Positions 35,301-47,300 of a stretch of DNA of 64,000 bases are shown piece by piece. The notes below the pieces were generated by a model, which saw nothing but the letters and a program-made list of their open reading frames with translations, had not been told where the DNA came from and ran no database searches. Numbering within the stretch: the stretch's first letter is position 1; every line of letters starts with the position of its first letter. The position numbers and the translations under genes were made by a program. The stretch comes from Phyto melanocephala (Eukaryota; Arthropoda; Insecta; Diptera; Rhinophoridae), in assembly GCA_941918925.1 (NCBI GenBank), contig OW799233.1, positions 125,078,833 to 125,142,832 of the forward strand. Direction: 5' to 3'.

Positions 35301-38300
35301 CTTAATGCGAAAATATTGCATTGAGCCAAAAGCTACCCTCCTTGAAAAAAAAAACTACAAAATTATCAACCAAACTGAGCACAAATTATAATAAAGTTTT
35401 TCTTTTTTTCAGGTTCACACTCGTATTACATACCTACGCCATTTGATCGTGAGTCTGGCTCAGGCTCGTGATATTTCTAAAATTCTTTTAATATTTTCTC
35501 ATGATTTTTATGATGAAGATATTAATGATTTAGTGCAGAGTATAGACTTTTGTAAAGTTATGCAGGTGAGTTAATTAATAAAACTGGGTTATCTTTACCT
35601 GCCTCGTGATAGGGTATCCTGTAATGTTTAAATAATTTTGTTGGCAACTCACTACCCCACAAATTTTTATGGCAATTTTGAGACACCCCATATATAGGCG
35701 TTTAAAAAAACTTTTACTTAAAATTTCTCTATTTCAGATATTTTATCCACATTCAATACAAACACATCCCCATGAATTTCCGGGCGTAGATCCGGATGAT
35801 TGTCCACGTGATATTAAAAAAGATCAGTAAGTAATTCTCTTTACGTTTCACCTTACATACCAATTTATATAATATTTTAAAAACATTATCAAAAATGTAA
35901 TTTCTTTTACTTCTCAGAGCTATAATACGTAAATGTAATAACGCATTGTATCCTGATCTTTATGGACACTATAGAGAGGCGAAATTTACACAAACAAAAC
36001 ATCATTGGTGGTGGAAAGCCAATAGGGTTTTCGATCAATTAGAAGTAACAAGATATCATACAGGTAAATAATACCATATAAAAAAAAATTAAATAAATAA
36101 AGAAACTCTACTTACTAATACGAGTATATCTGATATTAACTAGTAGGCTAATGCTAAGTTCACATTTGCTAAAAAAAATGCCCAAATTAGAGTTTTTAAT
36201 ATTAATAAAATATAATATGATTTTTCTCACACCAAATGTTGCCATATATACCAGAGTTGCCATTTATATTTGAGGATTAGAGACAACAAATCATTGAAAA
36301 TGGCTTTATTGCTTTTCAAAATATTTTCCATGAAGACCAATATACTAAACCGATTTCGACGCACTTTTTCCATTCTGACTGAGGTACATCCAAAACGTGC
36401 ATTTTAAACGCATTTTTAAAGATTTTGTAGGGGTTTGCTCGTCTTGGAAGATCCATACAGTCGACTGCTGTTTACTTTTGGGCTCATACGACTAGATCTG
36501 CTATTCGACCTGTTACGATGTCATGCACATGTTTTGAAGCACCGTGATCGTATTTCTGAGCATTTCTTGGAAGAAATTTACACGAGCCTTTTATTGAGCG
36601 ATTGCAATATTAAATGTATATGTGTCCCACTAAAATTTAAAGTTGCCTCAATCTCACGATAAGTTACAAGAAGATCTTGCAGTATCTATTAATTCACAGC
36701 ATCAATGTTTTTAGGAACAACAAGCGATTTTGAACGACCTTCACAAAACTCGTCGAATTAAGGTCACTATTGAATTCTGTAAACAATCGATAAACACTGG
36801 TCCTTGATAGTGCTTGATCGCTAAAAATCGAATTAAGTTTATCAATGTACTATTGTTGATTTAATCCACGTCGAAGGTGTTAAAATAATCACACGAACAA
36901 TTTCACGATTTTTTTTGTTTATTTAAAATCCATATTTTTATTAATATAATAAATATATTTTTAATATTGGATCTCAGCACCACTAAGGAATTACAGAGAC
37001 AAATTGGTAAAAAATTTACATAAGTACAAAAATTTTACAATTTATTTAATTCCATTTTTTGGCCGACATGCGTTTGTACGTCGCAACGTTCTAAGTACGT
37101 ATATTATCAAAAATATCAAACTACTATAGGAAATCCGAAACCATAATTCCCCATAAATAACGGACTAGTCCAAGAACCCAGTCCCCTCAATGTAATTCCT
37201 TATGGATCTCCAGCTCGAGATCCCCAGATATTCCAAGTTCGGCATAGTATACACTGTAAAATTCTCGCGCCTAATATGCCCAAACACAGAACAATGACAG
37301 AGGTAATGTACCAAAGTCTCATCCTCTTCCTCGCATGCTCTACATGTTGTTTCCTCAGATAATACTCAGAAGAGCTCTCATTTTGGATAATTTGTCGGCT
37401 TTCTCGTTACCGATCAGCCCGTGATGGCTTGGTATCCATATTATCTCCAGATGTTCACAATTTGCATATGAGTTTATCTCTCTCTTGCATTGCAGGACGT
37501 TCCGTGATTCAACTTTATCCGTTCTCAATGTGTTAATAACTGATTGGCTATCCGTAAAGATACGAATCGGGGCTTGGCTATTCGTTTCCTTTATCCATTT
37601 AATTCCTTCCGTAATTGCCATGATCTCAGCCTGGAATATGGTATTGTGATCTAGTAGACGGAAGTATTTGCTTCTATTTTGGCTTATGTCGTATAAGCCC
37701 ATTCCAGTTTTGTCACCAATCTTTGAACCGTCTGTATAAAGATCGATTCCATGGGTGTTTCCCATCCTGATTATTTCACCCCATTCCCCCTCTTCTGGTA
37801 TTATGGTGATGCAGTTAGTATTCTCATATCTCATCGGGATTTTATCACATGTTTCCCATCGGTAAGATATCCGTTATTCTCTGGTATCTGGTCTTATGTT
37901 CTCTTATAAGCCATTCATCTATTGCCATTAATCTTGTGGCAGCTAAGGCCGCTTCATATTTTACCTGTATCTCTATTGGCCAAATGGATAGTATATTCTC
38001 AATGGCCATTGTCGATGTGGTCCTCATGGCGCCGCAAATACTAATGCAGCACACATCTAAGGGTAATCAAAAAAAATACCGCTAATTGGACTCTATATTT
38101 TCTTTTTTCTTATGGATCTTGTTAATTGTTGTTGTTACCTTAACTTTAAAGCATATTTACAATTATAATTTATCTTTACAATTTAGTCGCTAAAAACAAA
38201 TAGTTGATTGCAATTCTTTAAAATAAGTCAAAGAGATAATCAGATTAAACTCTTATTGTTGCTATTAAAATAATTTAATAAGCTCTTAATACCTGCGCAT

Positions 38301-41300
38301 AGTAAAATTTTAGTGTTTTTTATCAATAAATTTATATTAAAAAACTTACAAGAGATTTTATTTTTACAGTCGTGGTTGAAATATTAATGGGAATGTCCAT
38401 ACGTATATCTAGTATGAATATACCTTAATTTATTGTATATTTTTATACCCTTCACATAGTGAAAAAGGGTATATATAGATTTGTCATTCCGTGTGAAATT
38501 TCTACGATTTTCATTTCCGACCCCATAAAGTATATATTTTCTGAAAGCTTATGAATAGGGGAGTAGATTAAGCTCTGTCAGTCTGTCCGTCTGACCGTCT
38601 GTCCGTGTGTATGTTGAAATCAACGTTTTGAAGCCCCCCGACATAGGTTGGACCCGGGTAAGGTATTAAAATATCAAAAATATTCGGGACTAGATCGGTA
38701 TTGAAAATCAGAAACATCGGTACATAAACAACTGAGATATGAGCAAAAACCCACGACCACCTCGATTTTTTTTTTCACAAAAACAACATTACAACAACAA
38801 CATACATACATTCAAACGTGTATACTGGTTAGAGAAAACGTGGCATCGAATCCCAGCTGAGCCAAAAAAAATTTTTTTTTCAATTTTTTTTTTAAATGTT
38901 TTTTTTAATTTTTTTTTAAATTTTTAAAAAAAATTTTTTTTTTTTTTTTGTTTTTTTAACATACATACGTGAATTTTTAATTTTACAATGGGACGTTTTT
39001 ATATATGTATGTTTTTATATGTATGTACGTATTTCATATGGGATGAATGGTGACACAAACCACTGTTATTGCATGACTACACGTTGTGAAGGGTATAAAG
39101 GATTCGGCACGGCCGAATATAGCGCTCTTACTTGTTTAAACTAAATTTCTTTCAATGTTCAAATTTATCTGAGACAATTTAAAAAAAAAACTAGTAACAG
39201 TGCTATATTCGGCCGTGCCGAATCTTATATACCCTTCACAACGTGTAGTCATGCAATAACAATTGTTTGTATCACCATTCATCTCATATAAAATACGTAT
39301 GTAAAGGGTGTTTTTTTAAGCCCGATAGAACTTGAAATTGTAAAAAATAACACAAAAAATTAAATTGTAATCAAAATTTTTTTTTTATTCGAAAGATCAA
39401 TACGTGACATTAACATTTGAAAATGATTTCGGGCATATGGGCACCGCGGCTGTTCTTGACGAAGCGCATTCTGGACGTCCAATTTTATCGCAAAATTGTG
39501 TTCAGCGATGAGGCGCATTTTTGGCTCAATGGGTTTGTTAATAAGCAAAATTGCCGCATATGGAGCGAGACCAATCCACAAGAGACCCTACAGACTCCAT
39601 TACATCCAGAAAAATGCACCGTTTGGTGCGGTTTTCACGCTGGTGGCATCATCGGACCTTATTTCTTCGCGTTACGGTCAATGGAGATCGTTACCGCACC
39701 ATGATCAATGATTTTTTGTTTGAAAATATGGATGACATTGATCCGGAGGAGATGTGGTTTCAACAGGATGGCGCTACGTGCCATACGGCGAACGCAACCA
39801 TCGACTTATTGAAATCAAAATTTGGCGATAAGTTGATTTCGAGAAATGGACCTGTCAATTGGCCTCCAAGGTCGTGCGATTTGACACCTCTCGATTATTT
39901 CCTGTAGGGCTACGTGAAGTCACTGGTTTATGCTGATAAACCAGCAACAATTGACGCCTTGGAGGCCAGCATTGTTCGTGTTATTCGTGACATACGGCCA
40001 GCAGTGCTCAAAAAAGTGGCCCAAAATTGGACGTCCAGAATGCGCTTCGTCAAGATCAGCCGCGGTGCCCATATGCCCGAAATCATTTTCAAATGTTAAT
40101 GTCACGTATTGATCTTTCGAATAAAAAAAAAATTTTGATTACAATTTAATTTTTTGTGTTATTTTTTACAATTTCAAGTTCTATCGGGCTTAAAAAAACA
40201 CCCTTTACATATATGTATGTACATGTAAAAAACATACCAAAAAAAAAAAAAAAAATATATATAAAAAAAAAATATAATAATAATAATATAATTACAAAAA
40301 AAAATTTTAAACAAAAATTAAAAAAATTAAAAAAAATTTTTTAAAAATTTTTTTAAAAAAATTAAAAAAAAATTTATAAAAAAAAATAATAAAATATAAA
40401 TAATATATTAAATAAAATAAAATAAAATTTTTTTGGCTCAGCTGGAATCCGATGCCACGTTTACTTTAACCAGTATGTATGTAGGTTGTTGTTGTAATTG
40501 TGAAAAAAAACGAGGTGGTCGTGGTTTTTTGCTCATATCTCAGAAAGTTATGGGGCGATTGTGATGAATTTCAATAGCGATTCATTCCTGAATATTTCTA
40601 AGAGATTGATGCCTCTATTCATAAGCTTTCAGAAAATATATACCTTATGGGGTCGGAAATGAAATTGTAGAAATTACAAACGGAATGACAAAGCTATATA
40701 TACCCTTGTGCACCACAGGTGAAGGGTATAAATATATTAAAATATAAAAAATTTATTAAAATTAACAAAAAATATGTATATTAAAATGTTTATTTATTTA
40801 TTTAATAAAATAAAATTTATTTGTATTTAAGAAATCTTAGCATTCCCTAAAAATTATAAATTTTTTCATTTTTTTGTACAGGCTTAGTTTTATTTCTGGA
40901 AGAAGATCATTATGTGGCCGAGGATTTCTTATATCTGTTAGAGATGATGCAAAGACGCACAAGAGATTTATGTCCACAATGTAATATTTTATCATTAGGC
41001 ACCTATTTAAAAACATTTAATTATTACACATACAATAGCAAGGTAAGCGAAAATGCAAAATATTAAACAATGCGACTTGCCGCAAACTAAGTTATTACAT
41101 ATATAAGAAAATTTGTTTCTTTTTTTTTCTTTTTTAATTTTATCTTGAGTTCTTCTCAAATAATTTTTTTAATACATTCGTATTTGCATTTATGAAATTT
41201 TAAATTTTTAACCTTTATTATTTTATTTATTACCTGTTGCAAAAACGTATATGTTTATATTTTAACCCTTTCTTAAAATAATTAAAAACAAAAACATTCA

Positions 41301-44300
41301 ATCATAAATAAATTACAATTTATTTGTTCGGCCATAAGAGGTAGATTACCTACTTACAAATGTATTTAGGAAGACACTATTTAAACAAGGCAAATTTACT
41401 TGCTCGTACTTAAATTTCGTTTTGTTCGTACATTTGTACAAACACACATGACAATTTTGATAATAAATTTTAAATATCGTAAAACAGTGAAGGGTAAAGC
41501 AAGTTTAACAACGAAGAACGCTTATTTGGCTTTGCCAAATACTAATTATATACCCTTCAAACAGTTTGCTCAATCATGTTCATATTTCCATACATGTATT
41601 AGCGACCGCTAGCTTTTGTAGTTGTTTTAGCTAAGTCGACTTTTCTGTTCATAACAATTTAGAATATACCGTAACTGCGCCTCAAATGGTTCATCCGCTT
41701 AGTCCAATTTTAGCATACTCTTTCCAACATTTCGGCCGGTATCTCATGAATAAATGCTTCAATGTTGTCTTCCAATGCATCAATTGAGGCGGGCATGTGT
41801 GTATAGACATGAGCTAAAGTCTAAAGGCGTTAAATCGCACGATCTAGGCGGCCAATTGACCGGTCCCTCCCGAACGTGAAATAAAATGTTCACCGAACTC
41901 ACCTCTCAATAAGTCCATTGTTAAGCGTGCTGTATGGCATGTGCATTTTGGGCAAAAAAAAGTTGGATATCATCTCACGGTAGCGCTCACCATTCACAAT
42001 TACGTTACGATTCACATCATCTTTGAAGAAGTACGGTCCAATGATGCCACCAGCCCATAAACCGCACCAAACTGTGACTTTTTCTGGATGCATTGGTAGC
42101 TCTTTCAATGCTTCTGGCTGATCTTCACTCCAAAATCGACAATTCTGCTTTTTAACGTACCCATTAAGCCAAAAATTTGCTTCGTCGCTGAACACAATTT
42201 TCGATAAGAAGCGCGCGATGAACTTTCTTAACAGAGCACGCATTTTGATAATAAAATTCAATAATTTGCAAGTTGTTCGTTTGTAAGACGATTCATGGTT
42301 AAATTATAGACCAAACTGAAGATGTTTAAAGTGAAACAAAACACAAAACGTGCGTCAGCTCTTTAAACCAGTGTTGCCAAAAAGATAATAGCTAAAAAAA
42401 TCACCCTTTATATACATACTTGATGGAGTCGCAAATAGATACTGTAAAAAATATTATATCTAAGTAATTTCTAAAACCACTTTTTAATGGTGATAAGTAA
42501 CACAACTAATAGTTGCAAGACCATAACTGACAATTATATAGTGCAACTGCGAACAAAACTCATTAAGAAAATTGATAATCTCAACTATTAATTGACATTA
42601 TTTTTTCCAAAAAATTCTTCACCTATATCTTTGTTGGTAATTGACCTATTTAACAAAATTTTTCGAAAATGTTGCCTCATATTTTATATACATATACGTA
42701 AAAAATGTTTCAAGATTTTCGTTAGGAGCTGCAAAATTTTACTTTTTTCGGTAAAAAAAAACTGATTTCAGATTGTAATGCTCTAACTGATTTTTAATAG
42801 CAGAATTCTCAAAATCATATCTGATAAATTTATATCATATTAGCGTGTGAAATATACGTGGGGGCTTCAAAAAATTGATTTTAATATACACACGGACAGA
42901 CAGCCAGACAGACGGACTTAACTAAGTCAATTTCTAACTATTAGGATTCAGAATATATATACTTTATAGGGTTTTAAATGAATATTGTAGAAATTACAAA
43001 CGAAATGTCAAACTCATACATATATACCCTTTTACTCTCTCGTGTGAAGGGTACAAAAAGGCATTCAAAAACTGGATTCAAATAAGATTTTTAAATCGCA
43101 TTCGAATTAAACTTAGTAAGCTTTTATACGATGATTGTCAAAATCATGTCTTTTTTCAATTTTATTTCAAACAGTCTTCAAAAAATCGTTGACGTTCATA
43201 CGACGAGTTTCTGTATGCAACAGCTCAAGTTTTTCATTTTACACATCGTGTAATTACATAAGGTAATAGCGCAGAGAGAGAGTATTTTTTGTCTCTCTTT
43301 TTTTACATTTGGACAAAATTTTGGACTGAAATCATAGCATGCATACTACCTGTGATCCTCAATCTTCCGGCACACTAGATAACCATCATCATCCTTGATT
43401 TTCATCTGTTTTAGATGATATCCAACTCATCGTACTTTAATTTAAGTATTTATTTCACCTCTGCTAACAGGCTTTTTGGTTACCATAAAACCTTTTCAGG
43501 TTCTGAGTTCTGGCCAACAGAACTTGTCTGCCGGCTTCTTCCCAACTATACACACGTCTCTCTGAACCCAATTAAACGTCATCTCACCTATTGAGCTTTA
43601 GAATACACTCAATCACCAAAGAGGAGTTCATATCCATCTGCTGCTCTTGTTTAAAAATCGACTGGGTTCAAGTACAACAACAATTTTCTTCCCTTGTAAC
43701 CGACACTCCAGCAGATGACAAGATTTGTGCAGCAAACCAAGTTAAGATACTGATGTCACTATACAAGCAATGATCCATCGGTCACTACTATTCACCTTAT
43801 GCGATTCAACAGCATCTGTAGATTTTTCTAAGCCCCAAAATCGCCTTTTTGCAAAATAAATTTTGAAATTAAGTTAAAATTTAACACAAAAAATTTAGTG
43901 TTAACACAAATATCTCTGTCAATTTTAATGTTTATCAGTCCTAGTTCCTACACTAAGACCATTACCGAATGTGTTTTAAACCTATCATAAAACTTTAAAC
44001 ACAAAATTATTCACCAAATTTTGGTGATCAATATCGATATTGCAATTAAAGTACAGCACAACCAATTTTACTTTTTACTAGCTTATCCGGTCCGCGTTGC
44101 TTGCCCTAAGCAAAAGCTGTACAATTTTGATATTGGATTATTATTAATATAGTTTTTTTGTAAATATCTTCGGAACTACTTAACCGATTTAAGAGTTTTA
44201 TATCTCGTTTTGAAAAACATGACAACGGCTTTAAAAAAATATAAAAAAACAAACAAAATAAATATATGTATATGTCATTGGTGGTGCAATATGAAAATTG

Positions 44301-47300
44301 GATTTTGCTACGCCCCTCCGTATACAAATCGAAAATTAAAAATCAGACTTCACAGAGTCACCCGCCTGAATATTCTGAAGACTCCCTAAAAATTTCATCA
44401 ATATCGGCCCAGCCGTTTTAGAGTCCATACATTACATACATACATACAGTGGAAAAGACTCAGAGAATATGGGCCCTCTGTAGAAGAACGATAGGCTCAA
44501 AGTGGGGCATAAGCCCAAGGATGACACATTGGCTATATACGAGTGTACTGCGGCCGATTATGATGTATGCCTCGTTAGTGTGGTGGACATCCTTAGAGAA
44601 GAAGGTGAATGTAAAACCTCTTCAAAAGATTCAGAGACAGTGGTGAATTAGTATTTGCGGTGCCATGAGGACTACATCGACAATGGCCATTGAAAATATA
44701 CTATCAATTTGGCCAATAGAGATACAGGTAGAATATGAAGCGACTTTAGCTGCTACGAGATTAATGGCAATAGATGAATAGCTTATAAGAGAACATAAGA
44801 CCAGATACCAAAAACTAACGGATATCCTATCGATGGGAAATATTAGGGAAGTAATATGTGATAAAATCCCGATGAGATATGAAAATACAAATTGCATCAC
44901 CATAATACCGGAAGAGGGAGAATGGGATGAAATAATCAGGATAGGAAACACCCATGAAATCGATCTTTATACAGACGGTTCAATGATTGGTGAACAAACT
45001 GTAGTGGGCTTATACGACATAAGCCGAAAAAGAAGCAAATACTTCCGTCTACCAGATCACAACACTATTTTCCAGGCTGAGATCATGGCGATTACGGAAG
45101 GAATTAAATGGATAAAGGAAACGAATACGGATAGCCAATCAGTGATTAAGACATTGAGAAAGGAGAAAGTTGAATCCCGGAACGTTTTGCACTGTAAGAG
45201 CGAGATAAACTCATATGCAAATTGTGAACATCTGGAGATAATATGGATACCAAGCCATCACGGGCTGATCGGAACGAGAAAGCCGACAAATTATCCAAAA
45301 TGGGAGCTCTTCTGAGTACTATAACTTTGGAGAACGCCAAACCCCATAAACGATTTAAGGATGAACTTAAACGTTGGGCGATGGAGGAACATGTCAGAAA
45401 ATGGCAAAGCACTGATGTCGGTAAGGTGACAAGAATACTATGGGGTGACCCAAATCTTGAGAACTCAAAGGAAATTCTAAGACTGAATAGACCAACACTT
45501 ATGAGACTTACCAGTGTGATTACAGATCATACGGAGTTGAGAACTCATCTAGCTCGCATGAGACTATCTGAATAGACAACATGCAGAGCATGCGAGGAAG
45601 AGCATGAGACTTCGATACACTATCTCTGTCATTGTCCTGCGTTTGGGCATATTAGACGCGAGAATTTTACAGTGGATGCTATGCCGAATTTGGAGTACCT
45701 GGGGAACTCAAACTGGAGATCCATAATGAATTCCATTGAGGGGACTGAGTTCTTGAACTAGTCCGATATTTATTTATGGGAAATTATGATTATGGTTTTA
45801 AATTGGGAATTCCGGTTCCCACATGGAGCGCACAACATGCCAACTGGGCATAAGTGTATACCTGTCATGGGTTTGGGCTTTTAGTGCCCCTCCTTTTTAA
45901 CCTAACCTAACCTACATACATACATACATACATCCATTTTTATATATATAGATAGATATATCGTTAGTTTAGTGTGCAAAAGTCCTCTTTAAAGGAAGCA
46001 TAAAAAACTTTGTCACTTTTTTTGTTATTTTAAATCTGTAAACGGATATTTTTTTATTCGTCAATTTTCAATACCTATAATTGAATTATTTTAAAATAAT
46101 ATCGTTAGAGAGTAATAGCTCTCTTTAGACTTAGCACATATGATGTTTATAATTTTGTTACTCTTATCTGGACTTGACACTTTTCTTATAAAAATGTTTT
46201 GTATTACAAAAAATATCATATGTTTTAAGTTTTTTTTTTGGCTCTTTTGGTAGAGTATTATGACATATTGTTCTCTTTCTTGAGAACTTTACTTAAATAT
46301 CTATTAATTTTGTAAAAATTTGACTTGGGCAGTTTACACACTAAGCTAACGATATAGTGGTAAACATGTTTTCTATTTAACCCAATAAAAGCCAACAGTC
46401 TTTAAAATTAAAAATCAATCGCCCGTGCGAGTACAATGGCCAATAATGGGTTAGTTTATTTTCTAACGGTTTTTTCTCCATTTCTGATAATGCATTGTTA
46501 CTATCTTGAGATTTATGGCCTATCAAATAGAATTGTAATTTTTAATCCATTATTTGTTAAAGTCTGTGTCTAACTTTATTTGTTTTTAATCACATATTAC
46601 TTATATAATTAAATCATTTTAAACATTTAATATTATATAGTTTTAAAGTTTATATTGTATAACTATTCATATTATTTATTTACATTTTTTGTGTGTGTGC
46701 GTGTGATGCAGTCAAAACAAAAATCATTTAGCAATCAATATGCTTCTTCTTCGCTGATCTCTACTAACAATTTATTAGGATACTCGTACAATAGGAATAG
46801 AAAATCACTTCAATTATCATCGCAATCAGCTTTAACATCATCTTCTAATAAAATTAATAATAGCAACAACAATAACAAAAAACATTATTACAACAACAAT
46901 AATAGATATTATGATAATAATCAAGAAGATAATAATATTATAGCTAATCACAATAATAACTATAATAATAAAATTAATAAAAATAACAACAACAATGATA
47001 GTAAATTAAAAAAATCATATGTGGGTGACACAAATACAAATTCACATGGCACTTCTTCCATCATCACCTCAGCAGCGAGCACTACAACCAAAAGCACTTC
47101 TCTGTCAGGTGCACAACAGACATGGAGCTATCATGTCTTACCATCATTATATTCTGTCTATCAGAAGGTATTCATTACACAACAACAAAAAAAAAACAAT
47201 AATGAAAATACTAACAAAAAAAGTATCACACAAAACAAAGAACGAATGTAAAAAATTCATTGAGAAAACAGTACATACATTGTTTTTATTTTCCAAAGTT

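Larger units (their letters stand above)
39190..40730 (-). mobile_element. Family A repeat, inverted, interrupted by a mariner-type element
   Basis: Right end first (ACTAGTAACAGTGC, hairpin), left end last (CACCACAGGTGAAGGGTATA). The element at 39304-40205 sits in its middle with TA on both sides. The remainder (~640 bp) fits other copies. Confidence 0.85.
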
